In this document: in pieces, positions 1-8,388 of the stretch
Layout: each line of letters starts with the position of its first letter
Position numbering within the stretch: the first letter of the stretch is position 1
Origin: Bacteroidota bacterium
GTDB taxonomy: Bacteria; Bacteroidota; Bacteroidia; Chitinophagales; Chitinophagaceae
Direction of reading: 5' to 3'
Length of the DNA: 36,124 nucleotides
Assembly (NCBI GenBank): GCA_013286305.1
Contig: JABDFW010000030.1
Location: 1 to 36,124, forward strand
The notes under the pieces: model-generated
Databases searched by the model: none
Told to the model about the DNA's origin: nothing
Seen by the model: the letters and a program-made list of their open reading frames with translations, nothing else
Translations under genes and position numbers: made by a program

Positions 1-2
1 CC

Positions 3-626
3 ATACAACAATACGATCCAGACCTCGTATTTCTTGATGTGGAAATGCCAAAGATGAATGGTTTTGAAATGCTGGAACAATTAGGGGCGGTTAATTTCCA
101 TCTTATATTCGTAACGAGTTACGATGCTTATGCGTTAAAGGCCATCAGGTTCAGCGCCATTGATTACCTGCTAAAGCCGCTTGACCGGGTGGAATTGGAG
201 GCAGCAGTGCAGAAAGTGGTCAAGCGTATGCAAACACCTTTGCCCGAACAATTAAGGATCATTCTCGAAAAAATGCAGAACCCTGCGGCAGCATCCACTA
301 AAATTGCGTTGCCCACTATGGAAGGGTTGCAAATGATTTCTGTTGAATCTATTATCAGTTGCGAAGCCGACGACAACTATACTACGCTTACACTTAAGAA
401 TAATAAAAAAATAGTAGTATCCTGCACCTTAAAAGTAATAGAAGAGCTGCTTGAAGAACATCCCTTCATCCGTGTACACCGTTCTTTTCTTGTGAACCTT
501 GATGAAGTAGAAAAATATGTAAAAGGCGATGGCGGCTATCTTGTTATGAGCGACGGCGCCCATATTTTTATCTCCAGGAATAAAAAAGACGAGTTGCTGA
601 AAAGGCTTATATCGGGTAAGGAGTAG
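3..626 (+). CDS. LytTR-family response regulator, 5' end cut by window edge
   Basis: This is a two-component response regulator that binds DNA through a LytTR domain. The frame is open to the left edge, so the first in-window GTG at 39 is internal and not the start. The phosphoacceptor Asp is the codon at 36-38, inside the receiver signature FLDVEMPKMNGFEML. The conserved receiver Thr/Ser (FVTSYDAYALKA) and Lys (DYLLKPLDR) follow. The LytTR domain covers roughly the last 100 residues, with the typical EADDNYTTL and FIRVHRSFLVNL segments. Only about the first third of the receiver is missing. In Bacteroidota such regulators usually pair with a LytS/YpdA-type histidine kinase, which would lie upstream of the window; that partner is inference. 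Its targets cannot be deduced from this sequence. Confidence 0.95.
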   Translation: MQQYDPDLVFLDVEMPKMNGFEMLEQLGAVNFHLIFVTSYDAYALKAIRFSAIDYLLKPLDRVELEAAVQKVVKRMQTPLPEQLRIILEKMQNPAAASTKIALPTMEGLQMISVESIISCEADDNYTTLTLKNNKKIVVSCTLKVIEELLEEHPFIRVHRSFLVNLDEVEKYVKGDGGYLVMSDGAHIFISRNKKDELLKRLISGKE

Positions 627-1236
627 CAGGCTCCGTATTCTGGCTACTAATTATCTTAGTTGAGCGTGGAACATTGCCTAAAATAGCATAGAAATTCTGC
701 CAAAAAATTTAGCTATTCCTTTGGTAATCCCAATTTTCTTTAGTAAATTACAGCTATGTTTTGGCATAAAGTCATAGGTTATTTTGCATTGGCGGATTTG
801 CTAAAAAGACGGATAAAAAACAAAAAAAATGTCATTATTTGTACGGTTGTGTACGGTTTGGAAAAGATCAAGCCTTACGTTTTATGTATGAGACCCTGAA
901 AGAGTGTAGCATAAGCATAAAGCTTCAGGCATTCAATCTTACAATCCCATAAATCTCTCAAAATCGTGGTTCAGACAAAATAGCTTTACAAAAACGCAGT
1001 CATTGGCGTACAACTGTAAAGCTGGCAAACGAAAGTTGTCCCGCAGGAGGATAATTTATTAGTAAGAGGGTTGATTGGTTGCCTGGCAGTAGTAGAACTT
1101 GGTGAAAAAACACCCTCCATGCGTGAAATTATGTGAAGGTACCCCTCACCCTCCTTTTTGTTGCCATAAGTGAAGGGTAGGTGATTGGTAAAGACAAGGT
1201 TGATTGGTAAAGTAAAGTTGATGGTTGCTTTGTTTT
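627..1236. other. Intergenic stretch without a convincing gene
   Basis: This part of the 759-base gap between the LytTR regulator and lipB contains only short low-quality frames. The one minus-strand frame of 96 codons (986-1276) runs through repeat sequence and resembles no family. Around 920-975 there is the phrase AATCCCATAAATCTCTCAAA followed by GTGGTTCAGACAA. I believe phrases of this kind recur in intergenic repeats of this bacterial group, but that is from memory only. No RNA gene or terminator was recognised. Confidence 0.5.
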
Positions 1237-1376
1237 TAATTCGTGTAACCTGTCTGCCGAAGGCAGGTTCGCGCAAGCTCGCCTTAATTCGTGGTAAGGT
1301 TTACTTCGTGGTAAGATTCAATTCGTGTAATTCGATCAATTCGTCTTAATTCGTGGTAAATTTTAATTCGTGTAAT
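1237..1376. repeat. TTCGTG(G)TAA repeat cluster with internal hairpin
   Basis: The segment holds at least five variants of TAATTCGTG(G)TAA in one orientation. Near its left end (1249-1268) is a hairpin, AACCTGTCTGCC then GAAGGCAGGTT. The 37-base core 1237-1273 recurs in inverted orientation at 26721-26756 with about 33 of 36 positions identical. A hairpin-less cluster of the same words lies at 19039-19086. The last repeat ends only about 10 bases before the lipB start, so the lipB leader is made of repeat DNA. Confidence 0.8.
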
Positions 1377-1385
1377 TTTGCCTTA

Positions 1386-2090
1386 ATGAAGAAGCTGAAC
1401 TTCCGTGATCTTGGGTTGAAGCCTTATAAAGAAGTGTGGGATTACCAGGCTGAGTTGTTGCAGCAAACCGTTTCTGCAAAACAACTGGTAAAAAATACTA
1501 CCGGCAATCAACCTCAGCCTTCAACTGCAGACTATCTTTTATTTGTAGAACATCCGCCGGTTTATACCCTCGGCACCAATGGCAAAACCAGCAATGTGCT
1601 GCTGAATGAGCAGGAACTTGCAAAAAAAGGCATTGAATTTTATAGAATAAACCGTGGCGGCGATATTACCTTTCATGGCCCCGAACAAATAGTTGGCTAC
1701 CCGATATTAGACCTCGAGCATTTTAAAACCGATCTTGGCTGGTACCTGCGCAGCCTGGAAGAAGTGATCATCCTTACTATGGCGGAATATGGGCTAAAAG
1801 GGGAGAGGAGCCCCGGCGAAACGGGTGTGTGGCTTGATACCACTATTAAGGGCAAGGAGCGTAAGATCTGCGCCATGGGCATACGCTGCAGCCGCTGGGT
1901 AACTATGCATGGGTTTGCCTTTAACGTAAACACAAACCTTGATTATTTCAATTTTATTATCCCCTGCGGTATTCAAAATAAGCAGGTAACATCGCTGGCA
2001 AAAGAACTTGGCCATACGCTGCCCCTGGATGAGGTAAAGCAAAAGCTAAAGCACAATTTTGAAAAGGTGTTTGAAGTGGAAATGGAATGA
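1386..2090 (+). CDS. lipB: Octanoyltransferase LipB
   Basis: LipB transfers the octanoyl group from octanoyl-ACP to lipoyl domains of 2-oxoacid dehydrogenases and the glycine cleavage H protein, the first step of endogenous lipoate synthesis in the cytoplasm. The signature RGGDITFHGPEQ (about residues 90-101), the catalytic Lys in KICAMGI (K160) and the catalytic Cys in IIPCGI (C194) are all present. The length, 234 residues, is normal for the family. The frame is open 11 codons further upstream, to 1353. I chose the ATG at 1386 because the extra codons (VNFNSCNFAL) come from the repeat cluster and LipB proteins normally begin close to the RDLG segment. The gene stands alone; no lipA is visible nearby. 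Confidence 0.96.
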   Translation: MKKLNFRDLGLKPYKEVWDYQAELLQQTVSAKQLVKNTTGNQPQPSTADYLLFVEHPPVYTLGTNGKTSNVLLNEQELAKKGIEFYRINRGGDITFHGPEQIVGYPILDLEHFKTDLGWYLRSLEEVIILTMAEYGLKGERSPGETGVWLDTTIKGKERKICAMGIRCSRWVTMHGFAFNVNTNLDYFNFIIPCGIQNKQVTSLAKELGHTLPLDEVKQKLKHNFEKVFEVEME

Positions 2091-2106
2091 TGCGGGATAG
2101 GTTTCT

Positions 2107-2901
2107 TTAAAAATCATTTTGCAGGAATATTTTATTCTTTTCTATCAGCTTATCATTTTCATACAATTCAAAAAAGAACCATCCGGCATGTAAAAAATTG
2201 GTTTTATCCATCACCAGGTCGGTATCGCTGATTTTATTAATAATGAACAGGCGCGAGCCATCGGTATCAAAAAATATTATTTTATATTTTTTTGTTTTGG
2301 CGTCAGGCAGTTTTATTTCGGCAAAACCTTCGGGGTTTATAACTACATATTGGGAAGATTGGTAATAATAAACCGGCTTGTAATATTTAAGTAAAACTTC
2401 GGTACTGTTTATGGCAAAAAGGCTGTCCTTAGTTTTAGACACGATAGAATCGCGGAATTTTTTAAACTCTTCCGGCTGCAGGTGAGCAACAATGGTATTA
2501 TCATCCCTTACTGTAATAACAGCGTTAGGGTCCATGTTCTGTATATCGGTTGCGCTGGCAAACCCGGTGTTGATCGTCTTCGACTTTGTAAAATAATATG
2601 CGCCGCCGGGTAAAACATAAAATATGCGATAATACATTACGCCCGGCACGCCTTTGCTGTCAACATACCCATTTTCAGGCAGTTGCGGCGATGGTGAGCT
2701 AAAAATGGTCCTGAAGTATCTTACGCTGTCGTAGCTGGCCTGCACGTTCAACTGTATTAACCCGTCGCCAAACGGATTGGCCCAAAAAATGCGGGTACGG
2801 TTCTTACCGAGGTTGTCAACTGAAAAATCCGGCAATGCATTTTGAGCGCCTGCCTGCAAAATAAATGTTGCAAGAATGATCGTTATAACAAGTTTAAACA
2901 T
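2107..2901 (-). CDS. Secreted fibronectin type III-like protein of unknown function
   Basis: The 264-residue product begins with a clean signal peptide (hydrophobic IIATFILQA-like core, cleavage probably after AGAQ, about residue 20). The first 100 mature residues look like a fibronectin type III-type beta sandwich: alternating strands, a FSVDNLGKNRTRIFWANP opening and a GVMYYRIFYVLPGG segment typical of such domains in Bacteroidota exported proteins. The rest is beta-rich and ends in FELYENDKLIEKNKIFLQND, where a protein-interaction or sorting role would be a guess. No catalytic motif is visible. A TATATTTG promoter element sits about 25 bases before the start. The domain call is by pattern, not search. 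The gene is convergent with lipB, 16 bases apart. Confidence 0.75.
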   Translation of the reverse strand: MFKLVITIILATFILQAGAQNALPDFSVDNLGKNRTRIFWANPFGDGLIQLNVQASYDSVRYFRTIFSSPSPQLPENGYVDSKGVPGVMYYRIFYVLPGGAYYFTKSKTINTGFASATDIQNMDPNAVITVRDDNTIVAHLQPEEFKKFRDSIVSKTKDSLFAINSTEVLLKYYKPVYYYQSSQYVVINPEGFAEIKLPDAKTKKYKIIFFDTDGSRLFIINKISDTDLVMDKTNFLHAGWFFFELYENDKLIEKNKIFLQNDF

Positions 2902-2925
2902 CGCTAACCGTTGTTATTTAGTTTG

Positions 2926-2933
2926 CAAATATA
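2926..2933 (-). promoter_or_regulatory. Bacteroidota -7 promoter element (TATATTTG)
   Basis: On the minus strand this reads TATATTTG, an exact match to TAnnTTTG, about 25 bases before the ATG of the fibronectin-like gene. A convincing -33 TTTG box was not found. Confidence 0.5.
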
Positions 2934-2948
2934 AGAGCCATGCTGTTA

Positions 2949-3851
2949 TTAAAATGGTAACACTCCTTTTTGTAACGGGGTGTTACCCTGCAGGCCGCCG
3001 CTGTGTATCATTAAAACGTTGCTGCCCTGCGGTATAATATGCCGGGTAATTAATTGCCGCACGGCATAAAATGTTTTGGCAGTATAAACAATATCAGTAG
3101 GCAATTGGTATTTATGCCAGGCATCGTTCATAAAAGCAATTAGTTCAGCAGGATGTTTGGCATACCCGCCAAAATGATAGTCATGAAAGATAGTGAACCG
3201 GCCGGCATAGCCGGGATCATGTAATAATTGCACCACTTCGTTATGAATTGAATAGTTATTTTTTAAAACACTTATACCAATAGCTCTTTGATGTTCTTTT
3301 ATGCTGTTTATAAGCCCGGCAAACATAGTGCCTGTTCCAACAGCACAAACAATGTGGGAATAATTTTCCACCTTGTCAACTATGCTAAGTATCTCGCCTG
3401 CACCAGTTGCCCCTAAGCTTCCATAACCGCCCTCATCAATCCAGTATGTGTTGCTGAATTGCTGTTTTAGCAGTTCTTTATTTTTAAAGGCATCGCGGGT
3501 AACAAATTGCAACTGCATGCTGTATTCAGCAGCGCTTAACAATGTGCCCGATAATTGCGCAGGCTTTTCGCCGCGTATTATGCCAATGCTTTTAAAACCA
3601 TTTTCTTTGCAGGCATAAGCCGTGGCTATTATGTGATTGGAATAAGCGCCCCCAAAAGTTGCAACCGTTTTATATTGTTGTTGCCTTGCATCTGCCAGGT
3701 AATATTTTAATTTAAACCATTTGTTACCGCTTACAACAGGATGAATATTATCTAATCGTAAAACATCCAGCGTTGTGGCATTTGGCAACCAATTTGCTTT
3801 TATTGAATGTATATTTACGTTTTTAAGATCCGGCATATTTTGTAAACACAT
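2949..3851 (-). CDS. PLP-dependent D-cysteine desulfhydrase / ACC deaminase-like enzyme
   Basis: This is a fold-type II pyridoxal-phosphate enzyme of the tryptophan-synthase-beta superfamily, ACC deaminase/D-cysteine desulfhydrase branch. The PLP-binding Lys is in SGNKWFKLKYY (K44), followed by the phosphate/substrate segment FGGAYSNH (about 67-74) and the glycine-rich AVGTGTMFAGLI loop near residue 170. The length, 300 residues, fits the shorter members. ATG at 3851 is used; a second ATG five codons in (MPDLKN) is possible. It is divergently transcribed from the nucleotidyltransferase, with only 48 bases between starts. Which substrate it uses, D-cysteine or 1-aminocyclopropane-1-carboxylate, cannot be read from the sequence; the usual annotation of these genes in Bacteroidota is generic. 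Confidence 0.88.
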   Translation of the reverse strand: MCLQNMPDLKNVNIHSIKANWLPNATTLDVLRLDNIHPVVSGNKWFKLKYYLADARQQQYKTVATFGGAYSNHIIATAYACKENGFKSIGIIRGEKPAQLSGTLLSAAEYSMQLQFVTRDAFKNKELLKQQFSNTYWIDEGGYGSLGATGAGEILSIVDKVENYSHIVCAVGTGTMFAGLINSIKEHQRAIGISVLKNNYSIHNEVVQLLHDPGYAGRFTIFHDYHFGGYAKHPAELIAFMNDAWHKYQLPTDIVYTAKTFYAVRQLITRHIIPQGSNVLMIHSGGLQGNTPLQKGVLPF

Positions 3852-3891
3852 TATATAAATTTAATATTGCAAAATATCCTATAACAAAAAA

Positions 3892-3899
3892 CAAAGTTA
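3892..3899 (-). promoter_or_regulatory. Bacteroidota -7 promoter element (TAACTTTG)
   Basis: The minus strand reads TAACTTTG about 40 bases before the desulfhydrase-like gene and directly abutting the ATG (3900) of the divergent nucleotidyltransferase. Polymerase bound here would cover the start region of the neighbour. Confidence 0.4.
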
Positions 3900-4799
3900 A
3901 TGCAACCTACACTTGTTATTCTCGCAGCCGGTATGGCCAGCCGTTATGGTAGTATGAAACAAACACAATCTTTCGGGCCTTCAGGTGAAACTATTATGGA
4001 CTATTCCATTTATGATGCTGTAGAGGCGGGTTTTAAAAAGGTTGTTTTTATTATAAGGGAAGATTTTGCAGATAACTTTAAAGCCATATTTGAACCAAAA
4101 CTAAAAGGCAAGATTGAAACGGCCTATGTTTATCAAAGCCTTAGCTCTTTTGTTGGCGATATAGAAATTCCTGCAGACAGGGTTAAGCCCTGGGGCACAG
4201 CCCATGCGGTGCTTTGCTGTAAGGGAACAGTGAACGAACCTTTTGCTGTAATTAATGCAGATGACTTTTATGGAAAGGATGCTTTTATAAAAGCATATAA
4301 ATTTGTGGTGGAAAAATGTGATGACAGAACAATGGCGGTACTGGGATACGAACTTGCGAATACCTTAAGTGAAAACGGAAGTGTTAGCCGCGGCGTTATT
4401 GCTACCAACGATAAGAATGAAATGGCAGGTGTAACAGAGCGTTTAAAAATATACAGGAAAGAGGACAAGATAGTGTTTGAAGAAAACGATGTGCTGACTG
4501 AGTTGCCGGAAAGCACCAAAGTGAGTATGAACTTCTTCTGCTTTGCACCTTCTTATATTGAAATGTGCGAAAGAGAGTTTCACACATTCCTCGAAAAAAA
4601 TATTCATAACCTTAAAGCTGAATTTTTAATACCAACCATGGCAGACCGTTTTATAAAATCCGGTTTGGGCGTGATTGAAATGATACCCACATCTGCCAAA
4701 TGGTTTGGAGTTACCTATAAAGAAGATGCGCCTATAGTACAGGCAAGCATTGATGCGCTGGTAAAGTCAGGCGAGTACCCGGCAAGTTTATGGAGGTAG
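3900..4799 (+). CDS. Sugar-phosphate nucleotidyltransferase
   Basis: The protein belongs to the NTP_transferase (GT-A-like) family, which activates sugar 1-phosphates to NDP-sugars. The nucleotide-binding signature LAAGMASRYGSMKQ lies at about residues 8-21, and a metal-binding Asp is probably in FAVINADDFYG (about residue 120). The length is 299 residues. The sequence between (TQSFGPSGETIMDYSIYDA) matches a Bacteroidota subfamily that I know only as generic nucleotidyltransferases, so the sugar and nucleotide are unknown. The ATG is preceded by an A-rich stretch instead of a purine SD, as is normal in this phylum. It is monocistronic here, followed by a repeat-filled gap and the convergent lepA. 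Confidence 0.88.
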   Translation: MQPTLVILAAGMASRYGSMKQTQSFGPSGETIMDYSIYDAVEAGFKKVVFIIREDFADNFKAIFEPKLKGKIETAYVYQSLSSFVGDIEIPADRVKPWGTAHAVLCCKGTVNEPFAVINADDFYGKDAFIKAYKFVVEKCDDRTMAVLGYELANTLSENGSVSRGVIATNDKNEMAGVTERLKIYRKEDKIVFEENDVLTELPESTKVSMNFFCFAPSYIEMCEREFHTFLEKNIHNLKAEFLIPTMADRFIKSGLGVIEMIPTSAKWFGVTYKEDAPIVQASIDALVKSGEYPASLWR

Positions 4800-4805
4800 G
4801 GGGCG

Positions 4806-4982
4806 TAGTCCATGGTCCATGGCCCATAGCAAGAACGTTCTAATTCATGGGTATAAAAAATAAGGAATAGCGTCTTTTAAAAGTTGTCATCCCTAATTTT
4901 TTACATAATCTCTGATAAATAGCAACCTATAAACTATCAGAGCTCTTCTTGCTATGGACAATGGACTATCGACCATGGACTA
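4806..4982. repeat. Inverted pair of TAGTCCATGG-type repeats
   Basis: The left arm 4806-4833 (TAGTCCATGGTCCATGGCCC then ATAGCAAG) faces a right arm at 4948-4982 whose reverse complement reads TAGTCCATGGTCGATAGTCC followed by ATTGTCCATAGCAAG. The arms differ by a small indel and a few substitutions. They fill the gap between two convergent genes and could fold as a long stem in either transcript. A third related copy is at 10521-10549. Confidence 0.7.
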
Positions 4983-4986
4983 GTAC

Positions 4987-6771
4987 TTAGTCCAGCTTAA
5001 GCACCGCAAGAAAGGCTTCCTGGGGTATTTCCACATTGCCAATTTGCCTCATTCTTTTCTTGCCTTCTTTTTGCTTTTCCAATAGTTTGCGTTTACGGCT
5101 TATATCGCCGCCATAACATTTGGCGGTAACATCTTTACGCATGGCGCTTATATTTTCGCGGGCGATGATCTTGGCGCCAATAGCGGCCTGTATAACTATT
5201 AAAAATTGCTGGCGTGGCAATAGCTCCTTAAGTTTTTCGCATAGCTTTCTTCCAAAATCCTGCGAACGGCCCCTGTGTATCAATGCACTTAATGCATCCA
5301 CCTTGTCGCCATTCAACAGAATATCCATTTTAACGATGTCTGCTTCACGGTAGCCAATAGGGGTGTAGTCAAAGGATGCATAACCACGGGTGTTGCTTTT
5401 TAGCTTATCATAAAAATCAAACACTATCTCGGTTAGGGGCATTTCAAATACAAGCTCAACGCGGGTAGTGGTTAAATAGCTTTGATTGATAAGAATACCC
5501 CGTTTGCCCAAACATAAGGTCATGATATTGCCGATATAATCGGGCAGGGTAATTATTTGTGCACGTATAAAAGGTTCTTCAATCCTGTCAATTTTTGTAG
5601 GGTCGGGCATTTCAGCGGGGTTGTTCACAATGATCTTCTCACCACGGGACGAATATGCTGTAAAACTAACGTTGGGGACGGTGGTAATAACCGTTTGGTT
5701 AAATTCCCGCTCTAAACGCTCCTGTATTATTTCCATGTGCAGCAATCCAAGAAAGCCGCATCTGAAACCAAATCCCAATGCCTGCGAGGTTTCTATTTCA
5801 TACACAAGTGATGCATCGTTCAATTGCAGCTTATCCATACATTCCCGCAATTCTGAGAAATCCTCCGTTTGTACAGGAAATATCCCCGCAAATACCATGG
5901 GCTTTACTTCAACAAATTCCTTTACAGCAACGCCCGGGTTATTTGCTAAGGTTATGGTATCGCCAACCCTTACCTCTTTTGCATTCTTAATACCAGTTAT
6001 AATATAACCTACATCACCCGTTTTCACTTCATTTCTTGGTTCAAGGCCTAATTTTAAAATACCCACTTCATCAGCCTGGTATTCGGCATCGGCAGAAATA
6101 AATTTTATCTTATCGCCTTTTTTAATAACGCCGTTGAACACACGGTAATAGGCAATAATGCCGCGAAAGCCGTTAAAAACACTGTCGAATATCAATGCCT
6201 GCAGAGGTGCTTCAGGATTGCCGGTTGGGGCAGGTATCCTTTTTACAATAGCCTGTAGGATTTCTTCTACGCCAACACCGGTTTTTCCGCTCGCTAACAA
6301 AATATCTTCTTCCTTACAGCCAATAAGTTCAATTATCTGGTCCATCACTTCGGGTATCATTGCCCCGTCCATATCAATTTTATTGATAACGGGGATGATT
6401 TCAAGGTCATTATCTATCGCCAGGTAAAGATTGCTTATTGTTTGCGCCTGTATGCCCTGTGTGGCATCTACCAATAATAAGGCGCCTTCGCAGGCGGCTA
6501 AAGCCCGGCTTACCTCGTAACTGAAATCAACGTGGCCGGGGGTATCAATAAGGTTAAAAATATATGCCTGGTTATTGTAGCTATACTGCATTTGTATAGC
6601 GTGGCTTTTAATGGTTATGCCTTTTTCTCTTTCCAGGTCCATGTCATCCAGAACCTGGTTCATCATGTCGCGTTCACCAATAGTGTGTGTGTGTTCTAAT
6701 AAACGGTCTGCTAATGTACTTTTCCCGTGATCTATGTGCGCAATTATGCAAAAATTTCTAATATGATCCAT
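4987..6771 (-). CDS. lepA: Elongation factor 4 (LepA), translational GTPase
   Basis: LepA is a ribosome-associated GTPase linked to back-translocation and 30S assembly. The GTPase motifs are intact: G1 AHIDHGKST (11-19), switch I region EREKGITI (48-55), G3 DTPGHVDF (76-83) and G4 NKID (130-133). The family-specific C-terminal domain is present (RGYASFDY, then [20 protein letters not shown] near the end, written here in part). The length of 594 residues is standard. A TATCTTTG element lies only about 8 bases before the ATG, predicting an almost leaderless mRNA. It is transcribed alone; no lepB follows. Confidence 0.98.
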   Translation of the reverse strand: MDHIRNFCIIAHIDHGKSTLADRLLEHTHTIGERDMMNQVLDDMDLEREKGITIKSHAIQMQYSYNNQAYIFNLIDTPGHVDFSYEVSRALAACEGALLLVDATQGIQAQTISNLYLAIDNDLEIIPVINKIDMDGAMIPEVMDQIIELIGCKEEDILLASGKTGVGVEEILQAIVKRIPAPTGNPEAPLQALIFDSVFNGFRGIIAYYRVFNGVIKKGDKIKFISADAEYQADEVGILKLGLEPRNEVKTGDVGYIITGIKNAKEVRVGDTITLANNPGVAVKEFVEVKPMVFAGIFPVQTEDFSELRECMDKLQLNDASLVYEIETSQALGFGFRCGFLGLLHMEIIQERLEREFNQTVITTVPNVSFTAYSSRGEKIIVNNPAEMPDPTKIDRIEEPFIRAQIITLPDYIGNIMTLCLGKRGILINQSYLTTTRVELVFEMPLTEIVFDFYDKLKSNTRGYASFDYTPIGYREADIVKMDILLNGDKVDALSALIHRGRSQDFGRKLCEKLKELLPRQQFLIVIQAAIGAKIIARENISAMRKDVTAKCYGGDISRKRKLLEKQKEGKKRMRQIGNVEIPQEAFLAVLKLD

Positions 6772-6778
6772 AATGCCG

Positions 6779-6786
6779 CAAAGATA
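6779..6786 (-). promoter_or_regulatory. Bacteroidota -7 element abutting lepA start (TATCTTTG)
   Basis: An exact TAnnTTTG match on the minus strand ends 7 bases before the lepA ATG. If used, transcription would begin at or a few bases before the start codon. No TTTG box was seen at the -33 position. Confidence 0.5.
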
Positions 6787-6922
6787 ATCATTGCTTAACG
6801 ATGTAATTAATGAATAATATTTTATCTTAGTACTTTATCGACCAGCATGCATATATGAAGTTTTACCCCCCTTTTGAAAACAAATATTTGCATAATCGCT
6901 CCTGAAAAATCCCTTCAGAAAA

Positions 6923-7219
6923 ATGGATTATATAATTGAGTTTATTCATAAGTGTATGCCTGTATTGTATGTACTTGCATTTATTGCTTTATTCCTTAAA
7001 ATAATACTTACGGTTAGTAACAAAGGGTTTGATATAGCTGCATTTCTTGTAAGCTTTTTTAGGGTGTATGATAGCCGGGAAAGAGAACTTACCACCAATA
7101 AAAAGCGCAAGCAGTATATGGTATTTAATAATTATATAAACTATTACATTTATTTTTTTATATTAATATTTATTATGCTGCTCATCATTTACCAAAAAAA
7201 CATGTTTACATATTCGTAA
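6923..7219 (+). CDS. Small two-helix membrane protein, unknown function
   Basis: The 98-residue product has one membrane helix at about residues 13-32 (PVLYVLAFIALFLKIILTV), a charged, likely cytoplasmic loop in the middle (DSRERELTTNKKRKQ), and a second helix at about 74-92 (YYIYFFILIFIMLLIIY). No family was recognised. The ATG follows an A-rich leader, and the codon use is AT-rich but coherent. Its 3' end overlaps the convergent glycosyltransferase gene by 14 bases, so the two stop codons lie within each other's coding region. It stands alone on the plus strand between lepA and the polysaccharide cluster. Confidence 0.65.
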   Translation: MDYIIEFIHKCMPVLYVLAFIALFLKIILTVSNKGFDIAAFLVSFFRVYDSRERELTTNKKRKQYMVFNNYINYYIYFFILIFIMLLIIYQKNMFTYS

Positions 7220-8381
7220 TCACCTTTTCATAAGCTGAAACAATTTTTTTTCCTATAACGTCATAAGAAAATTCGCTGATAGCCTTTTCAGAAATAATAC
7301 TCCTGTTAATTTCAGCTTTATGCTTATACACTTGAATCATGGCTGCTAAAAGTGCTTTTTCATCTTCCATATTAACCAAAATGCCATTGGAATTATTGAT
7401 AACTTCTTTTATACCTCCTGTATCTGTAGATATTACGGGCAGGCCGCAGCAAAGCGCCTCAATAATAACACAAGGCAGGTTTTCATAACGGCTGAACATA
7501 ACAAAGGCATCGAACAATTTCATTTTCCCGGCAACTTCGTCGTAGGTTAGCCAACCGGTAAATTCAATATTTGAGGGAGAAATGGCTAAGGACGATGCGT
7601 ATTGCCTTAATAAATTTTCCGCAGGACCAGCGATGATAAGTTTTGATTTAGGATAAATATCTGCAAATTGTTTATAAGTCCTTAATATACCCTCAGGGTT
7701 TTTTTGATACTTAAGTGTTGATGCATGAAAAAAAACAAATACGTCATTACTACGCTTAGATGATCTGTCGTAATAAAAAAGGGTAGTATCAGCCACATTT
7801 GGTATTACCGTAAATGGAATATTAATAACCATATTTTTAACCGCTTTACCAAGATCACCGCTAACGGGTGTGAACAGTGCAGCCTGCTTTAATATTTTTT
7901 TGGTGAGGTATTTGAAGACAAAATTCCGGGTTAAAAAAGCATCCGGCGCTTTATTGTTATAAATCGCCCAATGCTCTGTTACTATATAAGGAATATGATA
8001 CTTTTTCTTTATCCAAAGCGCCAGCAGGCCTGCCTTCATGGGTATATGCACATGCACAATATCGGGCTTGCCATGCTGTTGTATATATTCTTTGATATAC
8101 TTCTTAAAAAGTGAACTGTAACGCAGATAGGAGAAGAATTTGCCGGCAAAAGGAATATGCCTGAACAACTTATACAAAACGATCACTTCCGTAAGATTAC
8201 CTTTTTTTGAAACTGAGACCTCTGATATTTGAGTCACCACATTTTGTTTGTCAGCCTCAAGATGTATTACATGTACAGTACAAAATTTTGAAGTGGCCCT
8301 GGCATGGCGCTGGATAAAATCGCCATTCAACGCGTCCAGTTTATTAGGATACCAGCTTGTAAGCCAAAGCGCCTGCACCAT
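7206..8381 (-). CDS. Glycosyltransferase family 4
   Basis: This is a GT-B fold glycosyltransferase, likely acting at the cytoplasmic membrane on polysaccharide or glycolipid intermediates. The N-terminal acceptor half (LWLTSWYPNKLDALNGDFIQ) and the C-terminal nucleotide-sugar half are both complete. The retaining GT4 signature E-x7-E is seen in SRYENLPCVIIEALCCG, followed by LPVISTDTGGIKEVI. The length of 391 residues is typical. It follows the flippase gene after 7 bases on the same strand, which argues for co-transcription and a joint role in exporting a glycan. Donor sugar and product are unknown. The 3' end overlaps the plus-strand small membrane gene. Confidence 0.92.
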   Translation of the reverse strand: MVQALWLTSWYPNKLDALNGDFIQRHARATSKFCTVHVIHLEADKQNVVTQISEVSVSKKGNLTEVIVLYKLFRHIPFAGKFFSYLRYSSLFKKYIKEYIQQHGKPDIVHVHIPMKAGLLALWIKKKYHIPYIVTEHWAIYNNKAPDAFLTRNFVFKYLTKKILKQAALFTPVSGDLGKAVKNMVINIPFTVIPNVADTTLFYYDRSSKRSNDVFVFFHASTLKYQKNPEGILRTYKQFADIYPKSKLIIAGPAENLLRQYASSLAISPSNIEFTGWLTYDEVAGKMKLFDAFVMFSRYENLPCVIIEALCCGLPVISTDTGGIKEVINNSNGILVNMEDEKALLAAMIQVYKHKAEINRSIISEKAISEFSYDVIGKKIVSAYEKVITNM

Positions 8382-8388
8382 ACATTCA

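Noticed and set aside
986-1276. Minus-strand frame of 96 codons
   Set aside because: It runs through the hairpin repeat cluster, has no family resemblance and no plausible start context.
1353-1385. Longer start for lipB
   Set aside because: The extra 11 codons are repeat DNA; ATG 1386 gives the family-typical N-terminus.
5621-6007. Antisense 128-codon frame within lepA
   Set aside because: It lies wholly inside a highly conserved gene and resembles nothing.
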